Source: Sitta carolinensis
Lineage: Eukaryota; Chordata; Aves; Passeriformes; Sittidae
Assembly: GCA_032173965.1 (NCBI GenBank)
Contig: JAVUNC010000004.1
Location: 22,049,001-22,113,000, forward strand
Direction of reading: 5' to 3'
DNA: 64,000 nucleotides
Positions 1 through 11,224 of this stretch are shown piece after piece. The first letter of the stretch is position 1, and each line of letters begins with the position of its first letter. The notes beneath the pieces are model-generated. The model was not told the DNA's origin and did not search any database. It worked only from the letters and a program-made list of their open reading frames with translations. The translations under genes and the position numbers were made by a program.

Positions 1-499
1 TTTCCTGCTTTCAAAAACACAGCAACAATTCCAGTTCCATTCAGGAGGTGAATTCATAATGTGTTTCTGCTAGAAGTAGATCCCAAGCTTTAGAATTACC
101 TGGCAGTATCTGCCCTTACAGAGCTGCATCTTCAAGACTTGTGTTAGAGAGACCTTTATATGTCTTGGTGAAAATTGTGCTGATATTACTTGGAACACAA
201 AACTTTTTGATATCTAAACTTTGAAACTGCATAAGGCGGCTCCAAAATTTTACCAAGCAGGAAGATTTTAGACTTTCTTCCCTGTCAACTACAAGCCACT
301 CTGCACTAAAAAAAATGGTTATAGTAACACAATAGTAGATGATTGCCAGTGACTCCACAGGGAAGGAAAGAGGCAGTGGGAAGAGCACTTATGTAGACAC
401 ACCTCCTACATGATGCACCCTGAAGAATTTTATGTTTTTGCTCTCCAATCTGGCTCAAAGAAGACAGAATTTACATTAAGAGGAAGAGAGACATGGATT
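1..499. other. Unique AT-rich DNA, no feature seen
   Basis: Only short open frames broken by stops are present. I recognise no repeat, RNA gene or coding homology. Confidence 0.5.
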
Positions 500-700
500 T
501 AAAAAAAACCAAAAAACCAAAAAAAAAACCCAACCTAAAGAAAAAGAAAGGAAACAAACAAAATCCCAACCAAACAACCCCTCCCAACAAACCACCAAAA
601 CCCACCCCCCAAAATCAAACAAACAAAAAACAAACACTCTAACCAACCAACCAACCAACCCAACCAACTAACCAACCAACCAAAAGAAACCCCAACCAAC
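500..700. repeat. A/C-rich low-complexity tract with an (AACC)n core
   Basis: About 200 bases consist almost only of A and C on the + strand. The tract starts as A-runs broken by CC and becomes a tetranucleotide AACC array at about 641-683. The strand asymmetry (poly-purine/pyrimidine with almost no G or T) is what makes an apparent tryptophan/phenylalanine-rich frame on the minus strand; that frame is not a gene. Confidence 0.9.
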
Positions 701-3314
701 TCTGTGGTATTATTAGATTTATGTATGTAGAATTAATGATAAATAGCTGCATAAGAGTTGATTGTAAACTCTAAGACTGAAAGGATGTATTACCAATACC
801 AGGTACCTAGGGAAGGTAAAAAACCAGAGAAAGCAGTTGGTAACAACATTTATGTATGTAACACTTTCTTAACCCAAATAATTTGTCCACCAGAAGCTTA
901 CTCATCCAAAGACCCTAATGGATTTCTCTTCCATTAACTCTGTCTTCCTTTGAGCTTATGTACATTTTTAGCATCCATAATAACTTTCAGCAAGAAGTTA
1001 ACTTAGCAACCACATGTTGCAGAATGGTCTTTCTGTGTCTTATAAACTGTGATTTCCCTTATGAGTCTGGTCTATGATACTACTCCCTAAGTATTTCTAA
1101 CAAAACAGGTGATTTCACTTGATCCAACTTCCCCTATATACCTTTTTTTCCTTTTTCTTGCTAGGTGCAATTTATGGATATTACTCTGATATTCCATTTT
1201 TGTTGACTTAAGTTACTGACCAAAGCACGCTGATATATTCAGATATTTGGCAGGTTTTTTTTGTCTTAGAAGCCAGCACTGTAGGTTTGATAGACTCATT
1301 TTCTACAATATTATTAGTACCTGTTGTTAAGATGAATATGTAGACTCTATTTGTGACCAGGGAAATTAGGTTGAAAAAGGTCCAAAATACACAGAAGTCA
1401 GGCAAAATTAGTTTCTAGAATTGCTCAGCAAGTCCTTGAAAGACTATCAGAAATTTGTAATTTAAATAATGTTGGGGGAGTTAAAAAACATACACTCCAT
1501 ATGCCAGTATGATTAATTTCTTAATGTTCATTTATCTATAATGCCAAGTATGAAAAATCTGAGTTAGGACCCATGTCTGCTACTGAGGTAAAAGCCACCA
1601 ATAATAGTTCAGTAATTCATAATGATCCTTTGAATCACATGGAAGTAAATGGGTAAAGATTCCTTGGACAAAGAAGATACTCAAGACAGATCTTATAAAC
1701 TAAGGAATAGTATTACTCTCTTTTCACTAGTTCATTAATCAGCTTCAGTCAGAAAAAAACAGACATGCTAAAACTGCCATTAATGAGTCAACAAAACAAT
1801 ACACTGACATCTGGTATTTGAGTGGGAGATCTGTGCTCCTGAATTAATGTTACAAATCTGACAGTATCTGACTTTCCTTATGCTCTGTAGAGGTCTCCTG
1901 CTGGTTTATAATTCATTAGTTCAAAGTTTTAGTGGTTTAAGCATACTTAGGCACATCGCCAAGACTTGTAAGCTTTGGCCATCACTATCTTAAAATCCAA
2001 GCAGAGCGAGTTCTTTGTGGATTCACAGTCACACCACCTCACATCACTGTCACATACCACCAAAAGACTTATAACAATTGACAGTTCTTCTATTAAAAAA
2101 GGCTTCAGTTGGAACACAAAAATAAAATGTTACTGGTCAAGGACAAGGTATGTTGGCAAAACTGTTTAAGAAATGCTTGCATGACTGGAGGATTCAAATA
2201 AAGCTACTTCAGCCATTACTAATAACAGAAACACTTCAGGAAAATGTTAGGTGCAGATTAGAATGTGTTTGAAGCTAACAAAATTTGGCTCATATGTTTC
2301 ATTTATATTACTACATAAATCACATAAAAGTTTGTGAATAACCTGAAAATGAAGACGTTTGTTTCAGTCTCCTTAGATGTGTTTAAAATATCTTGAGAAT
2401 TTAATAAGAGAAGCAAGATAACACAATGAGCTCAATGTCTCTTCTGTCTCCCCCATTGACTTGCCTCCAAACAAAATCAAATAACATCTGCCAAATGCCA
2501 GCCTGTTCAGCTTGCTAATGAGTTTAAAAATTCAGAGTATGACCGTTGCTCAGCAACTGATAAAGAATACCAGTCACATGGTGCTATAGTTAATATACAA
2601 GAGACCTTTACCCCTCATTTTCTAAAATGCTATGAAAACCGAATTATCTGAAACATTATTTTTTTCAAGGCAATTTACTGGCTGCTTTTTTAGCACTGTG
2701 CTGTAATTTGCTCTAATATTCATGAACACCAGTATTCAGGTGACTGAAAGGGTGCTCAAGTTTTTCAATCGCATATCTTTTAGTTCATGCATTTGCATGG
2801 TGGTAGAGTTCTATTCAGTTCCGTTGTTTGTTGACCAATTCAGTAGATAACCTGAGCCAAAAGCTGAAAATGCTTTAAGCTTCAAGAACATGCCAGTGAA
2901 TTTGGCTGACAGGCTGTTAAGCTAAAACTAAATTGAAAACTATAATCAGAAGTGGAAAAGAGGGATCAGAGGACTTAGAAACCGTGATTTTTGCACTAGA
3001 GATGTAATCAATCTCAGAAAGGAAAAGACAGGAGGATAACAGTCACTGTGTCAAGACTGTTTCCTCATCTCCTCTGGTCTGCTGGAAAAATCTGAAATTG
3101 ACTATTAGTCAACCCATCAATCAATCACACAGCAATCATCAGTGACAGAAGGTTATAATGTGAAAAAATTAAACAAAAGGAGACACAATAGTATGTTATT
3201 CTACCTGACACATGAAGGAAAGGCTGCAGTTATAGAATCCTCTGTGCCAGATGAGACAAACATGCCAAATCTGCGTAATTAACCATATTGCTGTTTCTCA
3301 AAGGAGTTTGTGCA
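701..3314. other. Unique AT-rich DNA, no gene recognised
   Basis: I see no coding frame of useful length and no repeat family I can name. One octamer-like motif, ATGCATTTGCAT (2787-2798), resembles an Oct-factor site, but such a short motif occurs by chance. Conservation across birds would be needed to call an enhancer. Confidence 0.45.
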
Positions 3315-3933
3315 GTAGGTGATTGGTGACAGTCAGCAAGGCTTCAGTAAGGGCAGACTGTGCCTGAAAGAGGTTGGTGGCCTTCTGTGATGGGTTTACA
3401 GAGTTAGTGGATGTGGGAAGAGCAGCTGAAGTCATCTACCTGGACTTGTGAAAGCATTTGACACTGTCCCAATCAACACCCTTGTACCTAAAGGGGAGAG
3501 AGGATTTCATGGATGGACAGCTTGGTAGATAAGGAACTGGCTGGATGGTTGCACTCAAAGAGTTGTGATCCATGACTCAATACCCAAGTGAATGAAGTAA
3601 TGATGAGTGGTGTTCCTGAGGGGTCAGTACTGAGACTGGAGCTGTTTATCATTTTTTTCAGTGACATGGACAGTGGGATTGAGTGCATCCTCAGCAAGTT
3701 TGCTGATGACACCAAATTGTGAAGTGGAGTTGGCATGCTGGAGGGAAGGGATGATAAACAGAGAGTTCTGGAAAATGAAGCTGTGAATGCCCCATTCCTC
3801 TAAGTGTTTGAGGCCAAGCTGCCTGGGGCTTTGAGCAATCTGGTGTAGTAGAAGTTTCCCCCATGGCTGGGAGGCATGGAAATTGATGATATTTAAGGTT
3901 CTATTCAACCCAAATCATTCTATGGCTCTGTGG
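3315..3933 (+). mobile_element. CR1 LINE fragment, RT region joined to 3' end (internal deletion)
   Basis: The first 430 bases read, in broken frames, as the CR1 ORF2 reverse transcriptase: a Q-GF-KGR-like start, the 'SKFADDTKL' catalytic strip at about 3697-3719 (FADD is the CR1 version of the YxDD active site), then a stop where CR1 normally has tryptophan. At about 3750-3780 the sequence jumps to the CR1 3' UTR, ending in the ATTCTATG-type tail near 3915-3933. In the copy at 18957-20152 the same RT point lies about 0.9 kb from the 3' end; here it is about 0.23 kb, so roughly 0.6 kb is missing. The 5' limit is approximate and the copy is dead. Confidence 0.88.
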
Positions 3934-4229
3934 TTCTTAGTTTGAATACACTGCTTTGCTAACATGCTAAGTGTCTATATGAATGCAATTAGTAAGTATA
4001 AGCAGTAAAATGTATTAAGGAAAACATTTAATGTACTTAGACACTGTATCAATGCAGAAAAAGTATAGGAATTCCAGGGCTGTATTTAATTTAATGCTTA
4101 GAAAAGAGAAAATTCATCAAAAAGTGGCAACCTGGAGAATTAGATCTTTCCTGTCAGCATAGACTTTTCACAAAGAATCTGCATTGGAAACATAGTGCAA
4201 ATGCACACCACCTCTTTAGAATAGACTGA

Positions 4230-5020
4230 AAAGGTACAAAAGGACTGAAAAGCCCAGCTAACTAGCAGGGTAAAGAAGGCTATTAAATACAGGAATGCAC
4301 TTCAAAAAAGCTGAAGCTGAGTTTAAATGAAGAAAATAACTCTAGCAGATAAGGCAGACTGAAAAAAAATGAGAAAAAGCTAGTAAAAGAGTTTCAGAGA
4401 TAATAGTAAGTCTCAGAGGTAATAATAAGTCTTTTTTTTCAAACAAATCAAGATCAGAAAGCCTGGCAGAGAGCCTACAGGTCCTCTTAATGAGCACGGT
4501 ATAAAAGGAACACTTAGGAAGGGCATGCAATGAGGAGCTAAATGACTTCTTAGCATCAATGTTCACTTTAAAAAACTGGAGATTCCCACCTCGATACCAT
4601 TTTTACACAGGGGTTCATCAGAGAATCCATCTGAAACTAAAGTGATTGTAGAAGAGATTACAGAACAAGTTGACAAAATTAGTAGTGGAACATCAGTAGG
4701 ATTAAATGCTATACCCAGGATTTAATGGTTACCTCTCGAGTTCTATGAGATCTTAAGAATTAAATAGCTGAATAGCCATGTATGACAAATGTCAGCCCAT
4801 TTCCCTTAAAAGAAAAGGGTTCTGGAGAAGATCGGGTAAATGGTAATGGCCAGTAAGCCTGACATTGTCACTGGACTAAGCAGCAGAAATTATGCATTAT
4901 GCTAAAGAAATAGGTTTAATGGACATTCCCATAAATATTAAGAAGAGTCAAGATGGATTTTACAATGGAACATCTCACTTTAGGAAAATACTGTTTTGGT
5001 AGGTATTGTTTTAAGAAGTT
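4230..5020 (+). mobile_element. Ancient, highly decayed CR1/L3-like LINE ORF2 remnant
   Basis: With frameshifts, the + strand gives pieces that fit the stretch of CR1-group ORF2 before and into the reverse transcriptase: 'LNDFLASMFT' near 4531-4565 (family pattern LNxFFASVFT) and 'VIVEEITEQVDKISSGTS' near 4640-4700, followed by GLNAIPRI where CR1 has GPDGIxPRV. Many stops are present and no open frame survives. Divergence is clearly greater than in the neighbouring CR1 at 3315. It may belong to an old CR1 or L3-type lineage; the subfamily cannot be told by eye. Both edges are approximate. Confidence 0.55.
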
Positions 5021-7019
5021 AACAAATTCTCAGTAATGAACAACAATTCCTTCTGTACCAGCAATAGTTACCCTACTGCAAGTATTGCAGCATTTTGAGA
5101 AAAACAGAAATTTGAGACTGAATTTATTTATAAAGGATCATTCCTCAAGCTGTTGGGAAGATTCACTACTCCACCTTCCTTGCTCAGGAAAATGAATTTT
5201 AATACTGTGACTTTGCTCTATACAATAATACTGTTTGGAGTACTTTTGTCAATCTTTACAGTTTTTTTAAGAACTCTGAAACTGAAATCCTGTTACTGTG
5301 GCACCAGGTTTTGCAGATAAAGTTAAGGCCTTTGCAGATTGCAAAGGTAACATACTGTACAAAAATTTTATTAAAATTATATGTAGGAAAGATCTGATAA
5401 CAAAGTAAATATGCACAATGACCTAAAGAAACCCTCGGACTACTGAAAGGGATTTCATAGTCCTATAAAATCAGTTGCCATCATAAACCATGTTTGACAG
5501 GTCATTTGCAAACTTCCAGCAGAAATACCTTTTTTACAGAGAACAAAATGGTTTCCTATCCATTGCATGTCTTAATTCCTTCGTTCTTCATTGCACTCAT
5601 ACTGTGCTTTGTCCTCTGATTGAGATTTTGTACAAAGACACGTTCTACCACCAATTTTATAGCTCAGTAGCACCGGTCATCTTCCCTAAGGCCCTCTGGT
5701 GCGTTAAGGCAGAAGGTGTTGTAATGTCCCTAAAACACGAACACTACTGACAAAAGCAGAAAAGATTGCAACAACTTCATTAGAAACACCCACTTAATAG
5801 GTAATGAAACAAAACCCAAATATAGCTTTCCTACTCATGGAATTGCCATACTAAAGAAACATTCGGTCACTTGGAAATACCGTTAGTTTGATGTAATTTA
5901 AACCTAATGTCTATGTACACCTTTTCTAATGAACTAGATCCCTGTAGAGATCAATGTTGCCTATTTCAGACACTTACTTTAGGATGAAAAGAATTACCTT
6001 TCATGAGCTCATGATGACTAGATTAGATTTAGTTGTATTAAATTCTTTGTTGTCTGAGTAAGATTATACGAACAGCAACCTGAGCAAAAAGTGAGTTTGT
6101 GTTTACTTGTGTAAAGCTGACTACCTTTAGATGAAAGTTTCATCAAACTTTAGACCAAGCAATAAAATCCTAGCTCTGACCAATTTAACCTAATGCTTCA
6201 TCTGGGTGCAATATTTTTCATTCACTAACCTAAATTAAGTTAGGGAAGACTGCTGGCCACTATTAAGCTGCTTCTCTGTGCCACCTTGTGAGTGGCTGCC
6301 TTAAACCTTTATGAAATAACAATACGTATTAGGAAATTAAAAGCAGGTAGTATGTCAAAATGGCAGACAATACTTTGCTGCACTTACTCAGCAAAAGAAA
6401 AAAGACAATATCTTTCCAAAGGTCTTTTACCATTACACTTCAGAAGCTTATTTGTGAAAGATTTCCTTCACATTCCTTTTCAAACAGTTGCAAAATACAG
6501 AAAAATAAATGTCAATGTTTTTCCCAGGAAAAAGATTACACAGTAAATTGGTCTCAGAAAGATTATCAAAACCTTAGAAAACTCTGTGAAATATTATATA
6601 ATATCACCCTCCAAAAACTTATAACAAATTTACAACCAGAAAGAATTCTGTGACATAAATATATTAAAAATGGTCATATTTTTCCCAGAATTTTAATATA
6701 ACTTCATAAGCTGGCAAATTTTTCAGCTGTAATCTTATATAACTATTTATAAAAATGCTGTTTACATGCAGTGCTACATCTGCTACACATTACCTATTTT
6801 TAGATGCTTTATCTGTTTACTTCAGAGAATTTTACAGTAATTCAAATGCTTTCAAGTATTTGTCCAAAAATTGTGTAAGCATCTTTGAAACCGGTATACA
6901 GAAATTGCAGATAACTTAAAATGACATCCCAATGGCTGAAGCTTGTAGAGGACACAATGCGCTTTCTCTTCTAGGGATGCCTATCTCGCTCTACTCCTTT
7001 TCATGAACACAAATGAGCA
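5021..7019. other. Unique AT-rich DNA, no gene recognised
   Basis: The stretch includes an 86-codon + frame (5490-5750) and two overlapping 84- and 97-codon frames (6292-6653). None resembles a protein family I know. Base composition is ordinary AT-rich intergenic, and I treat the frames as chance. Confidence 0.45.
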
Positions 7020-7330
7020 ATACTTCAAGCACAACCTCAGGGACAGGGCCTACTCTGTCGCGATTACCGAGGAAGCCAAATGTAATTCTGATTCAGTTCT
7101 GTAGCTTTCTGCCGGGCTGGCACAGGAAAAACCATCCATGAAGGGAGCAAAATAACAATACTGCTGTTCCAGATTTGTGAATAGAAGCTCAGTTCTTTGG
7201 ATGCAAACCTCGCTTTGAGTGCTGGAGGATCTGAGCAGCATCCAAAGAGGGAACTACAGTAACCTTGTGTAAACAACACAAGGGCACTAGCAAACTGAAG
7301 CCTGGAGAGGGACCCCTTTTCTCACCAAAT
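7020..7330. other. Small GC-richer patch of unknown nature
   Basis: The GC content, near one half by eye, contrasts with the AT-rich DNA on both sides. It carries several CpG dinucleotides (for example near 7059-7069) and short minus-strand frames of 63-71 codons with no recognisable homology. It does not match CR1 or the LTRs elsewhere in the window. It could be an unrecognised old repeat, a conserved noncoding element or an exon of a non-coding transcript. Confidence 0.3.
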
Positions 7331-7978
7331 CTGCTCTGTAACTTCTGTGCGTCTCCCTCTGAATGTTTTCAGTTAGCTTGTTAGATTCTGATGGGGAAGG
7401 AGGGGGTGGGGAGGAGGTTGTTTAGGTATATTTAAGAAGAAAATTAAATCTCTGTATTGTGTAAAGTGAGATCATATCTCTAGTAAAATTTGTTTTAATG
7501 GAAATGTATATATTCCTCATCTTCAGTTTTAGTATTAGTTCATATCTCAGTTTTTATCTTCCTCATTTCTTGCTGTTCAAATAGATTTGCTAGCTGAAGG
7601 CTAATGTTGGAGCATTTCTTGTTACTTTTTTACACCTAATATTTTTTCAAGTGATTTGGATTGTTCTTTAAATTGACTGATTAGAAATTTTTGTGTTTGG
7701 GGCAGCTGTTGTTTTTCTTTTGTAATACGAAGATATGAGCGTTTTATCACTACACACATATACCTTCATCCTCCGACAGGTTTTGTGCGGTGCCTGACAT
7801 CATATCAGGGGCTTTCTTCTTTCCTTTTGTCCTGTATTCACCAATTGACACAAGGGTCAGCATAGCATGTTTTGATCTAGAGGAAAGGGTTTTGTAGAAC
7901 TGAGATAATTTATGTACCTTTGGACCATTAGAAAATACCCTTCCTCCATTTTCTGAAAAACAAAAAATCATTCCAGAA
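7331..7978. other. Unique AT-rich DNA, no feature seen
   Basis: There is no recognisable repeat or coding homology. Confidence 0.45.
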
Positions 7979-8014
7979 TAACAATAATAATATGAAGAAA
8001 TAAGATAATAATCC

Positions 8015-8081
<67 letters not shown>
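7979..8081. repeat. (AAT)n trinucleotide microsatellite
   Basis: A pure AAT array runs from 8015 to 8081, about 22 units, preceded by an impure AAT/AAG-rich lead-in. A minus-strand frame through it would encode a long tyrosine run, which is an artefact of the repeat. The long uninterrupted run suggests length polymorphism. Confidence 0.97.
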
Positions 8082-9007
8082 GAAGAAGAAATAAGATATC
8101 TCAGAGCACAATGTTAACAAGTTAGCTATAGAATGGTAAGAAATGAAGCAAAGTTTCCAGGAATACAAGTCAATGGAAATAATGATCTTTCATGTCAACA
8201 CAATCAACAATTCTTTCAGAAAAGTCTCAGAATCTTAAGATTAATTTTTGAGTTTGTGGATAAAAGTATTTTGATTATGGTCATTTGAAATATTTTTGAG
8301 CACTCACAATGGCTACATGAGATCACAGTAGCAGTTAAAGAGCTGTTCCTTCATTCCTGCGAGTGAATGTAAAAGTTTTATATGTTCCACATCTCACCGG
8401 ATTTCAAAGATTTGAGAATGCTGTTTTCAAATTATTATAGAAAAGACTGTATATAGGGTCTTGCAAAAGATTCATTAAAATATTGTACAGATCGACTGAA
8501 TAGGAGAAACAAGTAAAAAATTAGTCTTGGAAAGAAAGGTCAGGCACAGTCAGTACATGCTGACTTGGATAATCTGCAGGTTGAGAAGCAAATCTGAGAA
8601 CATACACACACCATCACTTGTCCTGTGCACAAAATGCCACCTTAGAAATCATTGTTTTCAGCCAATACCAGAAGTTATAAAGCTGTAAGACTCCTCTCTT
8701 GCCAAATACAAATCCAAAGTCATTATTATGACTACATTTCCTCCTCAACTTCAGTTTTCAGCTGTCCAACTCTTCTCCCATTACCTAAAACATATGCTAG
8801 GTTTCCAGACACAATTTACATAGTAGCTACACCATGGAAAACTTAAAATCATATGGTAACACAAAATGTCAAAATAGTTCTTGCTCTCAGGTTATTAACA
8901 CTCCCATGATGAACACCACAAAGGTTAAACAACACTTTAGTGGGGATTTCAAAAATTAACTTTTCCAACTAATGTGTATTCCAGCATGGCACATAAACCA
9001 TACTTTG
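8082..9007. other. Unique AT-rich DNA, no feature seen
   Basis: I see no repeat family or plausible exon. Confidence 0.45.
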
Positions 9008-9355
9008 GGAGGCCTCACTGGGGTCGCCAACATCCTCATGAGGAGAAGTGGAGGTGCAGGTACCGATCTCTTCACTCTCACGACCAGTGACAGGACTCGA
9101 GTAAATGGCATGGAGATGAGTCAAGGGCTTTAGGTTGGATATCAGGAAAAGATTCTTCATCCAAAGGGTGGTTGGGCACTGGAACAGGCACCCCAGGGCA
9201 GTGATCACAGCACCAAGCCTGACAAAGTTCAGGAAGAATCTGAACAACACTCTCAGGCACACGGTGTGACTCTTGGGGTGTCCTGTGCAGGGCCAGGAGT
9301 TGGACTCCATGATCCTCAGGGATCCCTTCCAACTCAGCACATTCTGTGATTCTAG
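9008..9355 (+). mobile_element. CR1 LINE, 5'-truncated 3' end
   Basis: The copy begins in the segment CR1 elements carry after ORF2 (GGCCTCACTG...GTCGCCAAC), continues through 'GACCAGTGACAGG' at about 9086, and ends in the diagnostic 3' tail ATTCTGTGATTCTAGG at about 9341-9355. It is colinear with the ends of the copies at 18957 and 46420. A 123-codon frame on the opposite strand (8969-9340) is an antisense shadow and not a gene. 5' truncation is the normal outcome of CR1 insertion. Confidence 0.93.
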
Positions 9356-11156
9356 GATACATAGTTACCTTTCTTCCTGCAACATCTTTTATTTAAAATC
9401 CAGATGCAGGCTGGTTTCAGAAGGCATTAACAGAAGTTTACTCAGATGTTCAGAAATCATTTCCTTTCCATTCTACATGAGGACAAGTTTTTACCTTATA
9501 CTTTGTGCCTTTCCCTCACACTTTTGGCCATAAATCCTTCCCATTTAACCCATCAGCTATGTGCCACTGGTACTCCTTGACTTGCACTGAATTATACTCC
9601 AGATTCTTAAGTTCCATGTAATTGAAATCAGCATTTTTTCCTCCTTATCTTGAACCTCCTGCATCACTACTACTCCTTTTTCTTTATTCCCACTCACATA
9701 GCCCATTACCTATTTTACCTGATATGTGTCAGAAAACTATTTCCTGTTCTTTCAGTATCAGACACATATCTTTTCTCAAGCCATTTTTCATCTTCCTCAG
9801 TTTCATCTGAATAAAACTATTTGCAGAGAGAGGATATAATTCCCTCAGCACCACTCAAGGCTATGTCACTTCATATTAACACCTTGACGTTTTCTTTACC
9901 AAAATGAGCAGCGAATGATAGGCATTATTGATTGATTTGTATAAATGTTAATAAGAAGCTTCAAGGTACTCAAGTCAGTATGTTTTCTAAACAATATCAA
10001 GGTGTTTTGGTGACAGTATAAGTATTTTAATCTTTTTAAGTATCAAAGATTATCATGTCATTTACGCCCCTATTAATGTGTCCTTGAATTATGAGTGATA
10101 ATTTCATATTGTGAGTACTTTGCACTAAATTGACATTATCGTTTAATTTTGTGTAAAGCTGCCTAGAATTACTGCATCAATACTTTATTAAAATTCATCC
10201 AAGTTAAAAAATGTGTTAACCACACCTTATCCATGTCTGTACCAGCTCCTGCACACAGCCACCCTATTCAAAATATTAATAGCTAATCTATAACTAGCAG
10301 AATACCTCTCTCTGTCCATATATCATTCTATTAAAAATAGACAAAAATCCATATTTCTGCTGAAATGTATGAAGTTGTTTGATGCTATGTAGATGAAAAA
10401 AAAAAAGAAGTTTAGCATGCTAACTCTCTTGGGGACAGGACGGGGAGTTCTGCTGTTCATATTTGACTTTGCTACTCACAAATAATGTCATCACCCCAAG
10501 ACATGTCAAAGAAAGTGTTGTGCTATTCACAGTCCTGCTATCTTGACACATGGTAAGGCCAACCTCATGATGAGAAAACCAATGGTTAATAAAGAAATAC
10601 ATAGGTTTCAAATAGGGCTTAAGTCCTTAAAAACTGACTGTTTCGTAATCATGCTAGCAGTCATGAATCTCTGAAATGCTATTCACTTCAGAGATTCAAA
10701 ATACATCATTGTATTTTCAAGTATTTTAAAGACTAGATAGAAATGCCTAGAAAACAGTCCACAATCATCAAACAATGGGTTACCAACTGCATGTTATCAA
10801 TATTTGTGTGTCACATCTACTACTAATAATTTTTTATACTTTCAAAGTATAGTAGGGATTCTGCAGCTACTACATTTTTCTAACATATTTAAAAGTTAAA
10901 TTTAGATATCTGAGCAAGCCATATATTACTCTACATTTAGCCTGAATTTTTTATTTTTCTCCTCATTTTTAATCAGTCCAAGATTTTCTGGCATTGATTC
11001 TTGAATGCCTTTGCAAAGTCTGTCACAGACAGAATTACTGTAGGAATGGGGAATAAATCTTTTAATTATCTAAAAGAATTAAATTTAAATGGGCAATTGT
11101 TAGTATCCTAATTACTACATTCAGGCATTTCCACAGTGCATAGGAACATAAATAAC
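9356..11156. other. Unique AT-rich DNA apart from one hairpin
   Basis: No gene or transposon is recognised. The only structure I noted is the inverted repeat at 10664-10698, listed separately. Confidence 0.45.
10664..10698. repeat. Perfect 12-bp inverted repeat (hairpin, 11-nt loop)
   Basis: TGAATCTCTGAA at 10664-10675 is the exact reverse complement of TTCAGAGATTCA at 10687-10698, with an 11-base spacer. A stem this long may occur by chance in 64 kb, but it is uninterrupted. It is too short for a typical miRNA precursor. Confidence 0.8.
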
Positions 11157-11161
11157 GTGTG

Positions 11162-11223
<62 letters not shown>

Positions 11224-11224
11224 C
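11157..11224. repeat. (GTATAT)n hexanucleotide microsatellite
   Basis: About ten units of GTATAT follow a short GT run. The array is alternating purine/pyrimidine throughout. Frames across it give alternating histidine/isoleucine or tyrosine/isoleucine runs that are not proteins. Confidence 0.97.

Noticed and set aside
5490..5750. 86-codon + frame considered as a small gene
   Set aside because: There is no homology I recognise, no splice or promoter context, and the length is expected by chance in 64 kb.
7968..8168. Poly-tyrosine minus-strand frame
   Set aside because: It is the AAT microsatellite read in one frame.
8969..9340. 123-codon open frame on the minus strand
   Set aside because: It is antisense to the CR1 3' end at 9008-9355.
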